Shown piece by piece: positions 49,749 through 59,174 of a stretch of 64,000 bases of DNA (its first letter is position 1; each line of letters begins with the position of its first letter). A model generated the notes under the pieces. That model had not been told where the DNA came from. It was given only the letters and a program-made list of their open reading frames with translations, and did not search any database. Both the position numbers and the translations under genes were made by a program. This DNA is from JADKIH01 sp964595205. GTDB lineage: Bacteria; Bacteroidota; Bacteroidia; AKYH767-A; 2013-40CM-41-45. Location of the stretch: positions 124,001-188,000 of the forward strand of contig CAZQOQ010000015.1 in NCBI GenBank assembly GCA_964595205.1, read 5' to 3'.

Positions 49749-51830
49749 CTAAGATCGCACAAATCTCAGATACATTTTCTGGCTGCCGCTTTCAACGTGC
49801 AGAATATAAATTCCCGGAGTCAGAAAGTCGACCGGAATCTGAATCGATTTTTCCAATACGGAATTGGAATATACTGTTCGCCCGGCGATATCGGTTATTT
49901 CTATTCTGCCGTTTTTTGAAATTTCAAGTCCGGTGACATTTAATATGTTTTGAACCGGATTAGGAAAAACGTTTATCGTGTAAAGGTTTTCTGACAAATC
50001 GCTGATACCTACATTCACCCCGAGAATACCTTCGCTTCCCGGACAACCATTACTGTCAATTACTGATACCGTATAATCTCCGGTCTGAGTCACGAAGTAA
50101 TAGCTCAACGTGTCGTTCAGTAAGAACTGTCCGTTAAAGAACCATTGGTAATAGGCAAAATTTGGAGGAGCAAATAATGTATCTCCGATTCTTACGATAG
50201 AAAAATCCGGCAACGGTGCTATATAAATTACATCGATCGATTCAAGTGTATCACTGCCGCTTGAATTCATTGCAATGAGTGTTACTGTATAATGACCGGT
50301 ATCCTGGTAACAAACATCTATTGGCGAGACAGCAGTACTGCTGTCGATGTCGGATCCCGGAAAATACCAGACGAAGGAACCTGCATTATATGACAGATTT
50401 TCAAAGTTGAAACATCCTCCGGAACATAGTGTATTGTGGTCGACTGAGAAACCGGCAACCGGCAACTGCGGCAATGAATCTTCGCAGAACTTGACGATCC
50501 AGTAATCATAACCGCCTCTCGCATCTTCGGTTTTGAAGCCTGATGAATCAGCATATGACCAGTTACCTATGAGATAACAGTCATCATCAGTTTCAACCGG
50601 GTAAGCAAATTCGTCTTCTCCGCCGGTGAAGATTGTTCTATCCCAAAGTTTGTTTCCGGATGAATCCAGTTTTACGATCCATGATTGTTCCATTCCGAAA
50701 TTGTTATCGCTTTTATCTCCGCTGGCATTTGAGTAGGAGGCACAGCCGAAGAGATACCCGCCATCAGATGTCTGAGTAACAAATCCAAAAGCGTCTTCTT
50801 TCTGATCACCGCCAAAACGTTTATCCCACAACTTTGCACCGAGGGCATTCGTTTTAACGATCCATACATCGCCGATATAAACGAGATCGACGGTAGCAGT
50901 ATCTCTCGATGGTTCGGTAACATCACCACCGGGAGTCGACTGAATGTATCCACCCAAAACGAAACCTCCATCAGAGGTTTCTTCCAGCCAAAAGAAATTA
51001 TCGTTGGCGGAACCGCCGTATCGCTTATCCCAGACTTTGTTGCCTGCTGCATCGATTTTGATCAGCCAGTAATCATTTTGACCCCTGGAGACTTCAGAAA
51101 CCTCTCCGCTGCTGTCAGACGCAGTTCTGCCGCCAAGTATATAACCTCCATCGGAGGAATTCTCCAGGTAAAACAACTGATCATTTCCATTTCCTCCGTA
51201 GCGTTTATTCCATAAAATGTTTCCGGAAGGATCAGTTTTCACCACCCAGAAATCTTCTGCGCCTCTCGTATGTTGTGAAACATCGCCGGTGCTGTCAGAA
51301 TAAGACCAGCCGCCTAAAATATATCCTCCATCGGGTGTTTGCCTTACTCCGCTTAACTGATCATAGTCGGCACCGCCATATCTTTTATCCCATTGCTTAG
51401 CACCGAATTCATCAATTTTTACAATCCAGTAATCGAGGCTGCCTTTGGTATGCTGGGAAACATCGCCCGTACTGTCCGACGTCGTAAAACCTCCAAGGAT
51501 ATATCCGCCATCGCTCGTCTGGTCGAGTGAATATAACCGGTCCTGCAGATCGCCACCGAATCTTCTGTCCCACATTTTGCTGCCGAGTGAATCAGTTTTT
51601 ACGACCCAGTAATCGTAAGCTCCACGTGAGGTTTCGGAAACATCATTGCCGATATCAGAAAGTGAGAAGCCACCGAGTAAAAAGCCGCCATCGTTGGTTT
51701 TAATGAGCGTAGACATGATTTCCTGCAGAGAACCGCCATAAGTACGATCCCAGCGTTTCGCCAGATTTTGGGAGAAGGCAAGGCTTGAAATAAATATAAC
51801 TGTAATGAGGGAGAGTATATGTTTCTTCAT
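49749..51830 (-). CDS. Secreted repeat protein with PKD domain and T9SS sorting tail
   Basis: This 693-residue surface protein has a signal peptide ending AFSQ. Residues about 25-455 contain seven repeats of about 60 residues, each with WDKRYGG...TSDGGYILGG...SDSSGDVS...DYWIVK. They are the T9SS-cargo propeller-like repeats often annotated as delta-60 type. Residues about 465-550 form a PKD-like domain (LCSGGCFNFENLSYNAGSF). A T9SS C-terminal domain ends it (NVFPNPVQNIL, ITDIAGRTVY, TPGIYILHV). No enzyme motif was seen; it is probably a structural or binding surface protein. Confidence 0.85.
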   Translation of the reverse strand: MKKHILSLITVIFISSLAFSQNLAKRWDRTYGGSLQEIMSTLIKTNDGGFLLGGFSLSDIGNDVSETSRGAYDYWVVKTDSLGSKMWDRRFGGDLQDRLYSLDQTSDGGYILGGFTTSDSTGDVSQHTKGSLDYWIVKIDEFGAKQWDKRYGGADYDQLSGVRQTPDGGYILGGWSYSDSTGDVSQHTRGAEDFWVVKTDPSGNILWNKRYGGNGNDQLFYLENSSDGGYILGGRTASDSSGEVSEVSRGQNDYWLIKIDAAGNKVWDKRYGGSANDNFFWLEETSDGGFVLGGYIQSTPGGDVTEPSRDTATVDLVYIGDVWIVKTNALGAKLWDKRFGGDQKEDAFGFVTQTSDGGYLFGCASYSNASGDKSDNNFGMEQSWIVKLDSSGNKLWDRTIFTGGEDEFAYPVETDDDCYLIGNWSYADSSGFKTEDARGGYDYWIVKFCEDSLPQLPVAGFSVDHNTLCSGGCFNFENLSYNAGSFVWYFPGSDIDSSTAVSPIDVCYQDTGHYTVTLIAMNSSGSDTLESIDVIYIAPLPDFSIVRIGDTLFAPPNFAYYQWFFNGQFLLNDTLSYYFVTQTGDYTVSVIDSNGCPGSEGILGVNVGISDLSENLYTINVFPNPVQNILNVTGLEISKNGRIEITDIAGRTVYSNSVLEKSIQIPVDFLTPGIYILHVESGSQKMYLRFVRS

Positions 51831-51967
51831 GGAAAGGAGGATTTTGAGGGTAAATATAGTGAATTAGTAACTGTTTTATTAAAAATGAATCATGGCAAAT
51901 GAAGGAACATCATTTGTGAAGAAAAGTATTAAATATAAAAACGTACTTAAAAATATGATTGCAGCGA

Positions 51968-53344
51968 TTACCGTTTCTGAAATGACTTTCGTGTAACCGA
52001 ATTTTCATTTTTCAGCTCGAGAATATAAAAACCGGGAGCAAGCGATGAAAGATCATATTCACTGTTGTAAAAAGTTTTTTCATGCAGGATGATTTTTCCA
52101 TCGACGGTAATAATACTTAATTCCGGTTTGTTAAAATCTCCCGGATTGATATTAACGAAATCATTTACCGGGTTTGGAAAGAACGAAAATGAAAAATCTC
52201 CTGTATACTCCGAAATCCCGGTGATCAGTTCATTTCTATATATAGTCGATTCATTGTTGTTGAAAAAGTTCATATTGAAAATATCATCGTCGCCGTCGTT
52301 ATCGTAGTCAACAAACATGGCCGGAACAACAAAGAATCCGGAAGTCCATGGCGAAATATCAGTAAAGTTTCCGCCGCCATCATTTCTCATCAGGTATGCG
52401 CCGGACAACAATACATCGAGGTCGCCATCATGATCGATGTCGGCCCAGTCGACTGAGCCGGGTTCGCCGGTAGGAGGGAGATTGGTAACTGCTTCAGTAA
52501 AATTTTCGTTACCGTCGTTCAGGTAAATCAGGCTGTGAGCGAAAATATCGTCTTCCACACCATCATATAAAATATCGATGTCATTATCATTGTCGACGTC
52601 GCCGAATTTTGCTGTACCTGTCCACATCTGCCGGAACGATGAGGTGTCCATGGTGAAATTTCCATTGCCATCGTTGTGGAATGTGCCGGTGATGGCATTG
52701 AAGTTTATGTCTCGTCCGGTGATGAATAAATCGGGCAGACTGTCATGATCGTAATCGGCCACCTGTATGTCGCTGCCGGTCATAGGAGGGAGGTTCGTAG
52801 GTACGAGAGTAAACGTTCCATTTCCATTGTTCCTGTACAAGGGTGAAACGACTGTAAACATGGAGTCCTCAATTCCTGTGCCGACGATATCCAGAAAGCC
52901 ATCGTTATCGAAATCGACCCATCGCATGATGCCGATAAGTTTATAAAGAGAAGGATGCACAGGTGTAAAAACATTGCTGTCGTTGCGATACAGCTCAACA
53001 GCGCCGTTACCGTTATTTTGTCCGTTGATTAAGAGATCGAGGTCACCGTCGTTATCATAATCGCCCCAATTGGCCGTACCATTAAATGTATGTATGATGG
53101 AAGAATCGATGAGGACCATCGTACCGTTATCGTTTCGGTATAAAAATCCTCTTTCAGCCTGGATGCTGCTGAAACCTTCGAGAATTAAATCCTGGTCGCC
53201 ATCATTATCAAAATCGCCCCAGGCGGTGCTGGATGATTGCAAGCCGGGGAGACCCATGTTCATATTCGTAAACACTTGGGCTTCGGAACCTGAAATCCTG
53301 ATTAGTAAAAATAAAAATACAAGCCTGGTTAATACTAATTTCAT
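51968..53344 (-). CDS. Secreted FG-GAP/VCBS beta-propeller protein with T9SS tail
   Basis: This 458-residue protein has a signal peptide (about residues 1-23). Seven FG-GAP/VCBS repeats follow, each with a calcium-binding DxDxDG-like loop: WGDFDNDGDQDLILEG, WGDYDNDGDLDLL, WVDFDNDGFLDIV, VADYDHDSLPDLF, FGDVDNDNDIDIL, WADIDHDGDLDVL and FVDYDNDGDDDIF. Together they should make one seven-bladed propeller. The last 75 residues are a T9SS sorting domain (FFPNPVNDFV, LAPGFYILEL). The ATG at 53344 is preferred over an upstream in-frame start. Such proteins are surface binding or adhesive modules. Confidence 0.87.
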   Translation of the reverse strand: MKLVLTRLVFLFLLIRISGSEAQVFTNMNMGLPGLQSSSTAWGDFDNDGDQDLILEGFSSIQAERGFLYRNDNGTMVLIDSSIIHTFNGTANWGDYDNDGDLDLLINGQNNGNGAVELYRNDSNVFTPVHPSLYKLIGIMRWVDFDNDGFLDIVGTGIEDSMFTVVSPLYRNNGNGTFTLVPTNLPPMTGSDIQVADYDHDSLPDLFITGRDINFNAITGTFHNDGNGNFTMDTSSFRQMWTGTAKFGDVDNDNDIDILYDGVEDDIFAHSLIYLNDGNENFTEAVTNLPPTGEPGSVDWADIDHDGDLDVLLSGAYLMRNDGGGNFTDISPWTSGFFVVPAMFVDYDNDGDDDIFNMNFFNNNESTIYRNELITGISEYTGDFSFSFFPNPVNDFVNINPGDFNKPELSIITVDGKIILHEKTFYNSEYDLSSLAPGFYILELKNENSVTRKSFQKR

Positions 53345-53477
53345 GTAATCGACATTTGGTTGCAAAAAAACTACAAATATTTTTGATAGAATAATATTTG
53401 TTGGTGAATGAAGAATAATTGATACTGAACCGGGTTATTGGAAAATTAAACAGGACTGCGGAAATATTAATGAAAAA

Positions 53478-53509
53478 AGGGATCATATTCATTAATTGAT
53501 ATGATCCCT
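53478..53509 (-). terminator. Terminator of clpB
   Basis: A perfect 11-bp stem (AGGGATCATAT and ATATGATCCCT) around a 10-nt loop. On the minus strand it is followed by six T residues and lies 9 bases after the clpB stop codon. Confidence 0.88.
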
Positions 53510-53517
53510 GTTTATAA

Positions 53518-56130
53518 TTATACCTCTACGGCAGAACCAACATTCCTGAAAACAAATTCATTTTTATTGTTTAGTTCCAGCTGAATGTGATCATCCTTAT
53601 TTACTTTCCCGGCAAGGATCTGCTTCGAAAGTTCATTCAGGATTTTTTTCTGCATCACTCGCTTGAGTGGCCTCGCTCCAAACTGAGGATCAAAGCCAAG
53701 CTGTGAAAGCCATTCGATGGCATCTTCGGAAGCGGAGATTGAAATATCATTCTGCTTCAGCATGCTTTGCAACTGTGTGAATTGTATCCTGACGATGTCT
53801 TTTACTTCGTTACGCGTTAATGGCTGGAACATGATTACTTCATCGATGCGATTTAAGAATTCAGGACGGATCGTCTTTTTCAGTAAATCATACACTTTGT
53901 TTTTCGTGCTGGCGAGAATTTCATCCTTGTTTCTATCAGTCATTCCTTCGAAACTCTCCTGGATAATATGCGAACCAATATTCGAAGTCATGATGATAAT
54001 CGTATTCTTGAAGTCGGCTGTTCGTCCCTTGTTATCGGTAAGTCGGCCATCGTCGAGAACCTGCAACAGAATATTGAATACATCCGGATGGGCTTTCTCG
54101 ATTTCATCGAGCAGCACGACTGAATAAGGTCTTCTCCTGACTGCTTCGGTGAGTTGTCCGCCTTCATCATAACCGACGTATCCCGGAGGCGCTCCAATGA
54201 GCCTGGACACTGTATGACGTTCCTGGTATTCGCTCATGTCGATGCGCGTCATTGCAGTTTCGTCGTTGAACAAAAATTCGGCGAGAGCCTTTGCGAGTTC
54301 TGTTTTACCTACGCCTGTGGTACCAAGGAAAATGAATGAGCCAATAGGCTTTTTCATGTCCTGCAAACCGGCGCGGCTCCTTCTTACGGCATCGCTGAGC
54401 GCAGCGATGGCTTCGTCCTGCCCGATGATGCGCTTGTGTAATTCTTCTTCAAGGTGCAGGAGTTTTTCCCTTTCGCTCTGCAGCATGCGTGTTACAGGTA
54501 TGCCGGTCCACCTGGAAACGACTTCAGCAATGTCTTCCGAATCTACTTCTTCTTTGATGAGAGCCTTTTCCGTCTGCTGACTGGCAAGTTGTTTTTCAAG
54601 CTGATGTAATTTTTCTTCCGCTTCCCGGATACGTCCGTAACGGATCTCCGCCACCTTTCCGTAGTCGCCTGCACGCTCAGCCTGTTCGGCTTCGATCTTA
54701 TAGGTTTCAATTTTTTCTTTGTTATCCTGAATACCTTTCACCACCTGCTTCTCGGACTCCCAGCGTGCTTTAAGCTGACCGCTTTCTTCCTGTAAATTGG
54801 CAATCTGTTCTGACAGTTCTTTTACTTTTTTCGTATCCTTCTCCCGTTTGATTGCTTCGCGTTCGATTTCCAGCTGCATGATTCTTCTGTTCAGCTCATC
54901 GAGTTCCTCGGGTACGGAATCTATTTCGAGACGAAGTTTCGCGGCTGCTTCATCCATCAGGTCGATTGCCTTATCAGGCAGAAAGCGATCGGAGATGTAA
55001 CGCTGACTCAACTCCACAGCAGAGATGATCGCTTCGTCTTTAATCCTGACTTTGTGATGCGTCTCATATCTTTCTTTCAGTCCTCTTAAAATCGAAATTG
55101 CATCTTCAGTACCCGGTTCTTCTACCATTACCTTCTGAAAACGGCGTTCAAGGGCCTTGTCTTTTTCGATATATTTCTGGTATTCGCCTAATGTTGTGGC
55201 GCCGATGGCTCTCAGTTCTCCTCTCGCAAGCGCAGGCTTGAGAATATTTGCTGCATCCATTGCTCCTTCGCCGGCGCCGGCACCAACGAGCGTATGTATT
55301 TCGTCGATGAATAAAACGATGTCGCCTTCGGCACTGATGACTTCTTTGACGACTGACTTGAGTCGCTCTTCAAATTCGCCTTTATATTTTGCCCCTGCGA
55401 TCAATGCGCCCATGTCGAGGGAATAGATTTGTTTACTCTTCAGGTTTTCGGGGACGTCGCCGTTGATGATACGATGTGCAAGGCCTTCGGCGATGGCTGT
55501 TTTTCCAACTCCCGGTTCACCGATAAGGATCGGATTATTCTTCGTTCTCCTTGAAAGGATCTGAAGCACCCGCCTGATCTCATCGTCTCTTCCTATCACC
55601 GGATCGAGTTTACCCTGACGGGCCAGTTCATTCAGGTTTCTTGCATATTTATTCAGGGCATTGTAGGTTTCTTCGGCGCTTACACTTGTTACTTTAGCAC
55701 CTTTTCGCAATTCCAGAATTGCTGCTTTTACATCCTTCTCGTTCAATCCCTCCTCGCGCAAGAGCTGTCCTGTCTTATCCTTTGAAGCAACCAGTGCAAG
55801 CAACAGGTGCTCAAGCGAAATAAATTCATCACCAAATGTCTTGGCGAGTGATATTGATTTCTGAATAATTTTATTTGACTCATCTGATAAATAAATCCGG
55901 CCTCCTTCTACTTTTGGTAGAGAATTCATTATCGTATCTATTCCGTTTGAAATCTTGTCAGGGTTAACATTCACTTTCTTTAAGATGAATGGAATTAATG
56001 TATCGTCGGCATCGAGAATTCCCTTGAAAAGATGGGCAGGTTCAATTGATTGTTGCCCAAGTGATTCAGCCTGCTGTTGTGCATTTTGTATCGCTTCCTG
56101 TGATTTAATTGTGAAATTATTTAGGTTCAT
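53518..56130 (-). CDS. clpB: ATP-dependent disaggregase ClpB
   Basis: This 870-residue hexameric AAA+ chaperone rescues aggregated proteins with DnaK. It has the Clp N domain (residues 1-145), NBD1 with Walker A GEPGVGKTA (about 206) and Walker B VLFIDEIHTL, a long coiled-coil M domain (about 405-520, EELDELNRRIMQLEIEREAI and further), and NBD2 with GTTGVGKTE (about 606) and LLDEIEKAHPD. The D2-small domain ends it. The M domain distinguishes it from ClpA and ClpC. Heat-shock control is usual for the family but no specific operator was identified here. Confidence 0.95.
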   Translation of the reverse strand: MNLNNFTIKSQEAIQNAQQQAESLGQQSIEPAHLFKGILDADDTLIPFILKKVNVNPDKISNGIDTIMNSLPKVEGGRIYLSDESNKIIQKSISLAKTFGDEFISLEHLLLALVASKDKTGQLLREEGLNEKDVKAAILELRKGAKVTSVSAEETYNALNKYARNLNELARQGKLDPVIGRDDEIRRVLQILSRRTKNNPILIGEPGVGKTAIAEGLAHRIINGDVPENLKSKQIYSLDMGALIAGAKYKGEFEERLKSVVKEVISAEGDIVLFIDEIHTLVGAGAGEGAMDAANILKPALARGELRAIGATTLGEYQKYIEKDKALERRFQKVMVEEPGTEDAISILRGLKERYETHHKVRIKDEAIISAVELSQRYISDRFLPDKAIDLMDEAAAKLRLEIDSVPEELDELNRRIMQLEIEREAIKREKDTKKVKELSEQIANLQEESGQLKARWESEKQVVKGIQDNKEKIETYKIEAEQAERAGDYGKVAEIRYGRIREAEEKLHQLEKQLASQQTEKALIKEEVDSEDIAEVVSRWTGIPVTRMLQSEREKLLHLEEELHKRIIGQDEAIAALSDAVRRSRAGLQDMKKPIGSFIFLGTTGVGKTELAKALAEFLFNDETAMTRIDMSEYQERHTVSRLIGAPPGYVGYDEGGQLTEAVRRRPYSVVLLDEIEKAHPDVFNILLQVLDDGRLTDNKGRTADFKNTIIIMTSNIGSHIIQESFEGMTDRNKDEILASTKNKVYDLLKKTIRPEFLNRIDEVIMFQPLTRNEVKDIVRIQFTQLQSMLKQNDISISASEDAIEWLSQLGFDPQFGARPLKRVMQKKILNELSKQILAGKVNKDDHIQLELNNKNEFVFRNVGSAVEV

Positions 56131-56264
56131 GGTCTATAAATTTGCCGATTTTCACACAAAAAAGTTGCCAGTGAAAGCAAGACGGCAGAATGGCATATTA
56201 ATAAAAATCAAGCGCCAAAATGACTCTTAAATAAAATTAAACTTGAAATGCTGATACATAAAAA

Positions 56265-56288
56265 AACCTGCACGGGTAAATGCAGGTT
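56265..56288 (-). terminator. Terminator of the cupredoxin gene
   Basis: An 8-bp stem (AACCTGCA and TGCAGGTT) with an 8-nt loop, flanked by A- and T-runs. It follows the stop codon of the 56313-56912 gene on the minus strand by about 25 bases. Confidence 0.82.
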
Positions 56289-56312
56289 TTTTTTACGCAT
56301 ATAGAGAGAAAA

Positions 56313-56912
56313 CTATTCGACGATAAGTCGCTTTGATAGTCTTTGGTTATCGATCAGCATTTCGACAATATAAATGCCTTTCTGAATGTCGTCGAGATAA
56401 CATGTATTCGAATAGTCGCCTGCAGATAGTTTGGAAGAGAGAAATACTTTTACCGATTTACCTGTAACATCATAAAGGGAAATTTTCACATCTGATGTGC
56501 GGTTCAGCGTATAGTTAATGTTATAAACAGAAGAACGAACCAGGGAAAGGTTAAAGCCTGCAAATACGGAAGGTGTCTTGATTCCTGTATTGATAGCAAC
56601 AAATTGCCCGGCAAAACCATGTGGTTGGCAGATATAGTCGTAGGTGCCTTCAACAGTCACGACATAGGTAAATGATGGAACACTATTAGTAATTGGACTA
56701 TTCCATGGCGTTGCTCCTGAAGGAATCGAGGTGGATGTAGTAGTATGAGATCCTGAACCGAGTGTCCATTGAACTGTATCTCCAACATTCACAGAAAGAG
56801 AAGAAGGTGAAAATTGAAAATTCACGACTGAAACATTATGTATTACTCCAAAAGAATAACCTGAAAGTAACAGGCCCATTGATAAGAGAATTGCTTTGTA
56901 GATTTTTTTCAT
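56313..56912 (-). CDS. Secreted cupredoxin-like protein with T9SS sorting tail
   Basis: This 199-residue protein has a signal peptide (about residues 1-22) and a plastocyanin/azurin-like domain (about 26-112). Ligands of a type 1 copper site are present: His56 in GSGSHTTT, Cys95 and His98 in YICQPHGFAGQ. The axial position, normally Met, is Gln103, as in stellacyanins. The final 75 residues are a type A T9SS sorting domain (ISLYDVTGKSV, IQKGIYIVEML), so it should be at the cell surface or released. It may carry electrons or copper; no partner is adjacent. Confidence 0.83.
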   Translation of the reverse strand: MKKIYKAILLSMGLLLSGYSFGVIHNVSVVNFQFSPSSLSVNVGDTVQWTLGSGSHTTTSTSIPSGATPWNSPITNSVPSFTYVVTVEGTYDYICQPHGFAGQFVAINTGIKTPSVFAGFNLSLVRSSVYNINYTLNRTSDVKISLYDVTGKSVKVFLSSKLSAGDYSNTCYLDDIQKGIYIVEMLIDNQRLSKRLIVE

Positions 56913-57046
56913 ATGATGAGGATTTAGGGTTAGAGCATAAAATTCGACATAAAGTTAATAATATTTGTTAAAAATACTTTGAACGGGAAAAAAGAGGGTT
57001 TGAACGGGAGATATTCTTGAATATTGAATATTGAAATTGGTTATTT

Positions 57047-57067
57047 CAATAACCAATAACTAATAAC
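57047..57067. repeat. Three intergenic heptamers (CAATAAC)
   Basis: CAATAAC occurs twice followed by TAATAAC, in phase, between the NlpC/P60 stop and the cupredoxin gene. The CAATAAC unit also occurs before ychF. Confidence 0.6.
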
Positions 57068-57092
57068 CACTTATTCTTCAATCTTCAATAAA

Positions 57093-57863
57093 CTAAATGT
57101 TTCTTTTGATCAACCGAAGACTATGAGAGTAGCTTTTGGTCTCCTCATTAAAAATTCCCTGGTGGTCGAGTCTGTCGATTCTTACGCGGCCACTGCTGTG
57201 GATGATATGGGTAGCGTTGAGAATGATCCCCACATGTGTTATTTTCTTCTCTGCATTATCGAAAAAGGCAAGGTCGCCTGTCCGGGATTCCTCCACCAGG
57301 TTAACCGTAATACCCTGTTCGGCCTGTTGAGAAGCATCTCTTTTTAATTTGATCCCGCATAATTTAAAAACCATCTGAGTGAATCCGGAGCAATCAATTC
57401 CGAAGGGAGACCGCCCGCCCCAGAGATAGGGAGAATTCAGAAACATGTATGCGTTTTCCACGACTCTGGACAGATCCGGTTTTTTTATTTCAACGATGTT
57501 ACCGTCGAAGGTATACTCAATTCCACCGATTTGAAATTTGTGATTGTGAAAAGCGGGTAACGAGCTGCCGAAGACGATCGGACAAATCTGGTTATTTCCC
57601 CAAAGGGCAAGCTGGACAAGATCGGCAGACATGATGGGGGTGGAATTTTTAATCTGAACGATTTCCTCATCACTAACGGTAGCGAGCTGTTTTTTATCGA
57701 CCCATCCCGTGTAGTCATCATACAGGATCCTTATTTTCCTCCAGTTTTCCTGCTTGTCGGTAATTTCAACCATCTCGCCGAAAAGCAGCTGGGTCACCAT
57801 CTCGCTTCGGTCGGATGCTTCTTTTCGAACAGGAACGACGCTTAAATTACAAATTGCAAACAT
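57093..57863 (-). CDS. C40 family peptidase (NlpC/P60) with SH3 domains
   Basis: This 256-residue protein has N-terminal bacterial SH3-like modules (VRKEASDRSEMVTQLLFGEMVEI, residues 10-60, with a second to about 110) and a C-terminal NlpC/P60 domain. The catalytic Cys is in FGIDCSGFTQMVF (about residue 158), with His in THVGIIL and a third polar residue in the ATHIIHSSG strand. It cleaves stem peptides of peptidoglycan, like the gamma-D-Glu-diaminopimelate endopeptidases. No signal peptide is evident, so location is unclear. It starts 5 bases after the thiolase stop and is likely co-transcribed. Confidence 0.87.
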   Translation of the reverse strand: MFAICNLSVVPVRKEASDRSEMVTQLLFGEMVEITDKQENWRKIRILYDDYTGWVDKKQLATVSDEEIVQIKNSTPIMSADLVQLALWGNNQICPIVFGSSLPAFHNHKFQIGGIEYTFDGNIVEIKKPDLSRVVENAYMFLNSPYLWGGRSPFGIDCSGFTQMVFKLCGIKLKRDASQQAEQGITVNLVEESRTGDLAFFDNAEKKITHVGIILNATHIIHSSGRVRIDRLDHQGIFNEETKSYSHSLRLIKRNI

Positions 57864-57868
57864 GATAA

Positions 57869-59050
57869 TCAGCTCATCATTTCAACAACCATTGCACTTG
57901 CACCGCCGCCGCCATTACAGATTCCTGCGGCACCGTATTTTCCTTTTTTCTGTTTGAGCACATTTAAAAGAGTGACGATAATTCTCGCACCGGAGGCGCC
58001 GAGCGGGTGACCGAGAGAGACAGCTCCACCGTGGATATTCACTTTTTTCGGATCCAGTTTCATGAGCTGGTTATTGGCAATTGCGACAACAGAAAACGCT
58101 TCGTTGATTTCGAAAAAATCTACCTGGTCCATTTTTAGTCCGGCTTTTTCAACTGCACGCGGAATGGCTTTCGCCGGTGTAGTGGTAAACCATTCGGGAG
58201 CCTGCTGGGCATCTGCAAAACTTAAAATCTTTGCAATAGGTTTTATTCCAAGTTTGTCGGCTTTTTCTTTACTCATGAGCACAACGGCTGCGGCTCCGTC
58301 ATTCAGCTTGGAAGCGTTAGCGGCAGTTACGGTACCTTCTTTTGCAAATGCGGGTTTTAATGTTGGCACCTTATCGGCTCTCAGATTTTTATATTCCTCA
58401 TCTTCGCTTATAACGACCGGATCTTTTCCTTTAACGGGGACGCTTACCGCAGTGATTTCATCTTTGAAAGAGCCCGCTGCATAAGCCTCTTTGGATCGCC
58501 GATATGACTCGAGCGCATAGGCATCCTGTTCTTCACGGCTGATCTTGCATTCCGTAGCACATAATTCTGCAGCGCTTCCCATGTGATAGTCTTTATAAAC
58601 ATCCCATAAACCATCTTTAACGAGTCCGTCAGTGACTGATCCGTTCCCAAGTTTATAACCGTTTCTTGCTTTATCGAGGTAATACGGGACGTTGCTCATG
58701 CTTTCCATACCACCGGCCACGACACAATCATTTTCACCGAGCATGATGGATTCGGCTCCCAGCATGATCGATTTCATTCCCGAGGCACATACTTTATTAA
58801 TGGTGGTACCGGGAACCGTATCAGGAATGCCGGCAAATTTAGACGCCTGCGTAACAGGGGCTTGTCCAACTCCTGCGGAGAGCACATTTCCCATAAATAC
58901 TTCGTTGACTTCTTTCGGATCCAGTTTGATTTTTTCCAAAGCCGATTTGATTGCCAATGCTCCCAGTTGAGTGGCCGTCATGGTTGATAATGCACCACCA
59001 AAACTTCCTATCGGTGTGCGGGTGGCAGATACTATATATACTTCTTTCAT
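57869..59050 (-). CDS. Acetyl-CoA C-acetyltransferase (thiolase)
   Basis: This 393-residue thiolase has the acyl-accepting Cys88 in NKVCASGMKS, the catalytic His in GHPLGASGAR (about residue 350) and the second Cys in ICNGGGGASAM (about residue 380), plus the NEAFSVVA motif. It condenses two acetyl-CoA or cleaves acetoacetyl-CoA. The biosynthetic versus degradative role cannot be told. The ATG at 59050 gives the canonical MKEVYIVSATRTPIGSF start; an upstream frame to 59125 is not homologous. It is divergent from the PgpH-like gene. Confidence 0.92.
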   Translation of the reverse strand: MKEVYIVSATRTPIGSFGGALSTMTATQLGALAIKSALEKIKLDPKEVNEVFMGNVLSAGVGQAPVTQASKFAGIPDTVPGTTINKVCASGMKSIMLGAESIMLGENDCVVAGGMESMSNVPYYLDKARNGYKLGNGSVTDGLVKDGLWDVYKDYHMGSAAELCATECKISREEQDAYALESYRRSKEAYAAGSFKDEITAVSVPVKGKDPVVISEDEEYKNLRADKVPTLKPAFAKEGTVTAANASKLNDGAAAVVLMSKEKADKLGIKPIAKILSFADAQQAPEWFTTTPAKAIPRAVEKAGLKMDQVDFFEINEAFSVVAIANNQLMKLDPKKVNIHGGAVSLGHPLGASGARIIVTLLNVLKQKKGKYGAAGICNGGGGASAMVVEMMS

Positions 59051-59174
59051 ATTTTGAATTAATGCGCAAAGGTAATAAAATGGATGGTCACCTTTTGAGT
59101 TAACAACATCTTTTCGATAAGTCATTATACCGGCTTAAAATTTCTCGTTTCATTTTTCCTATTTTCGTAACCCA

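Noticed and set aside
54236..54580. Long plus-strand open frames across clpB
   Set aside because: These are antisense frames of a strongly conserved gene; clpB codon usage and family motifs explain the openness.
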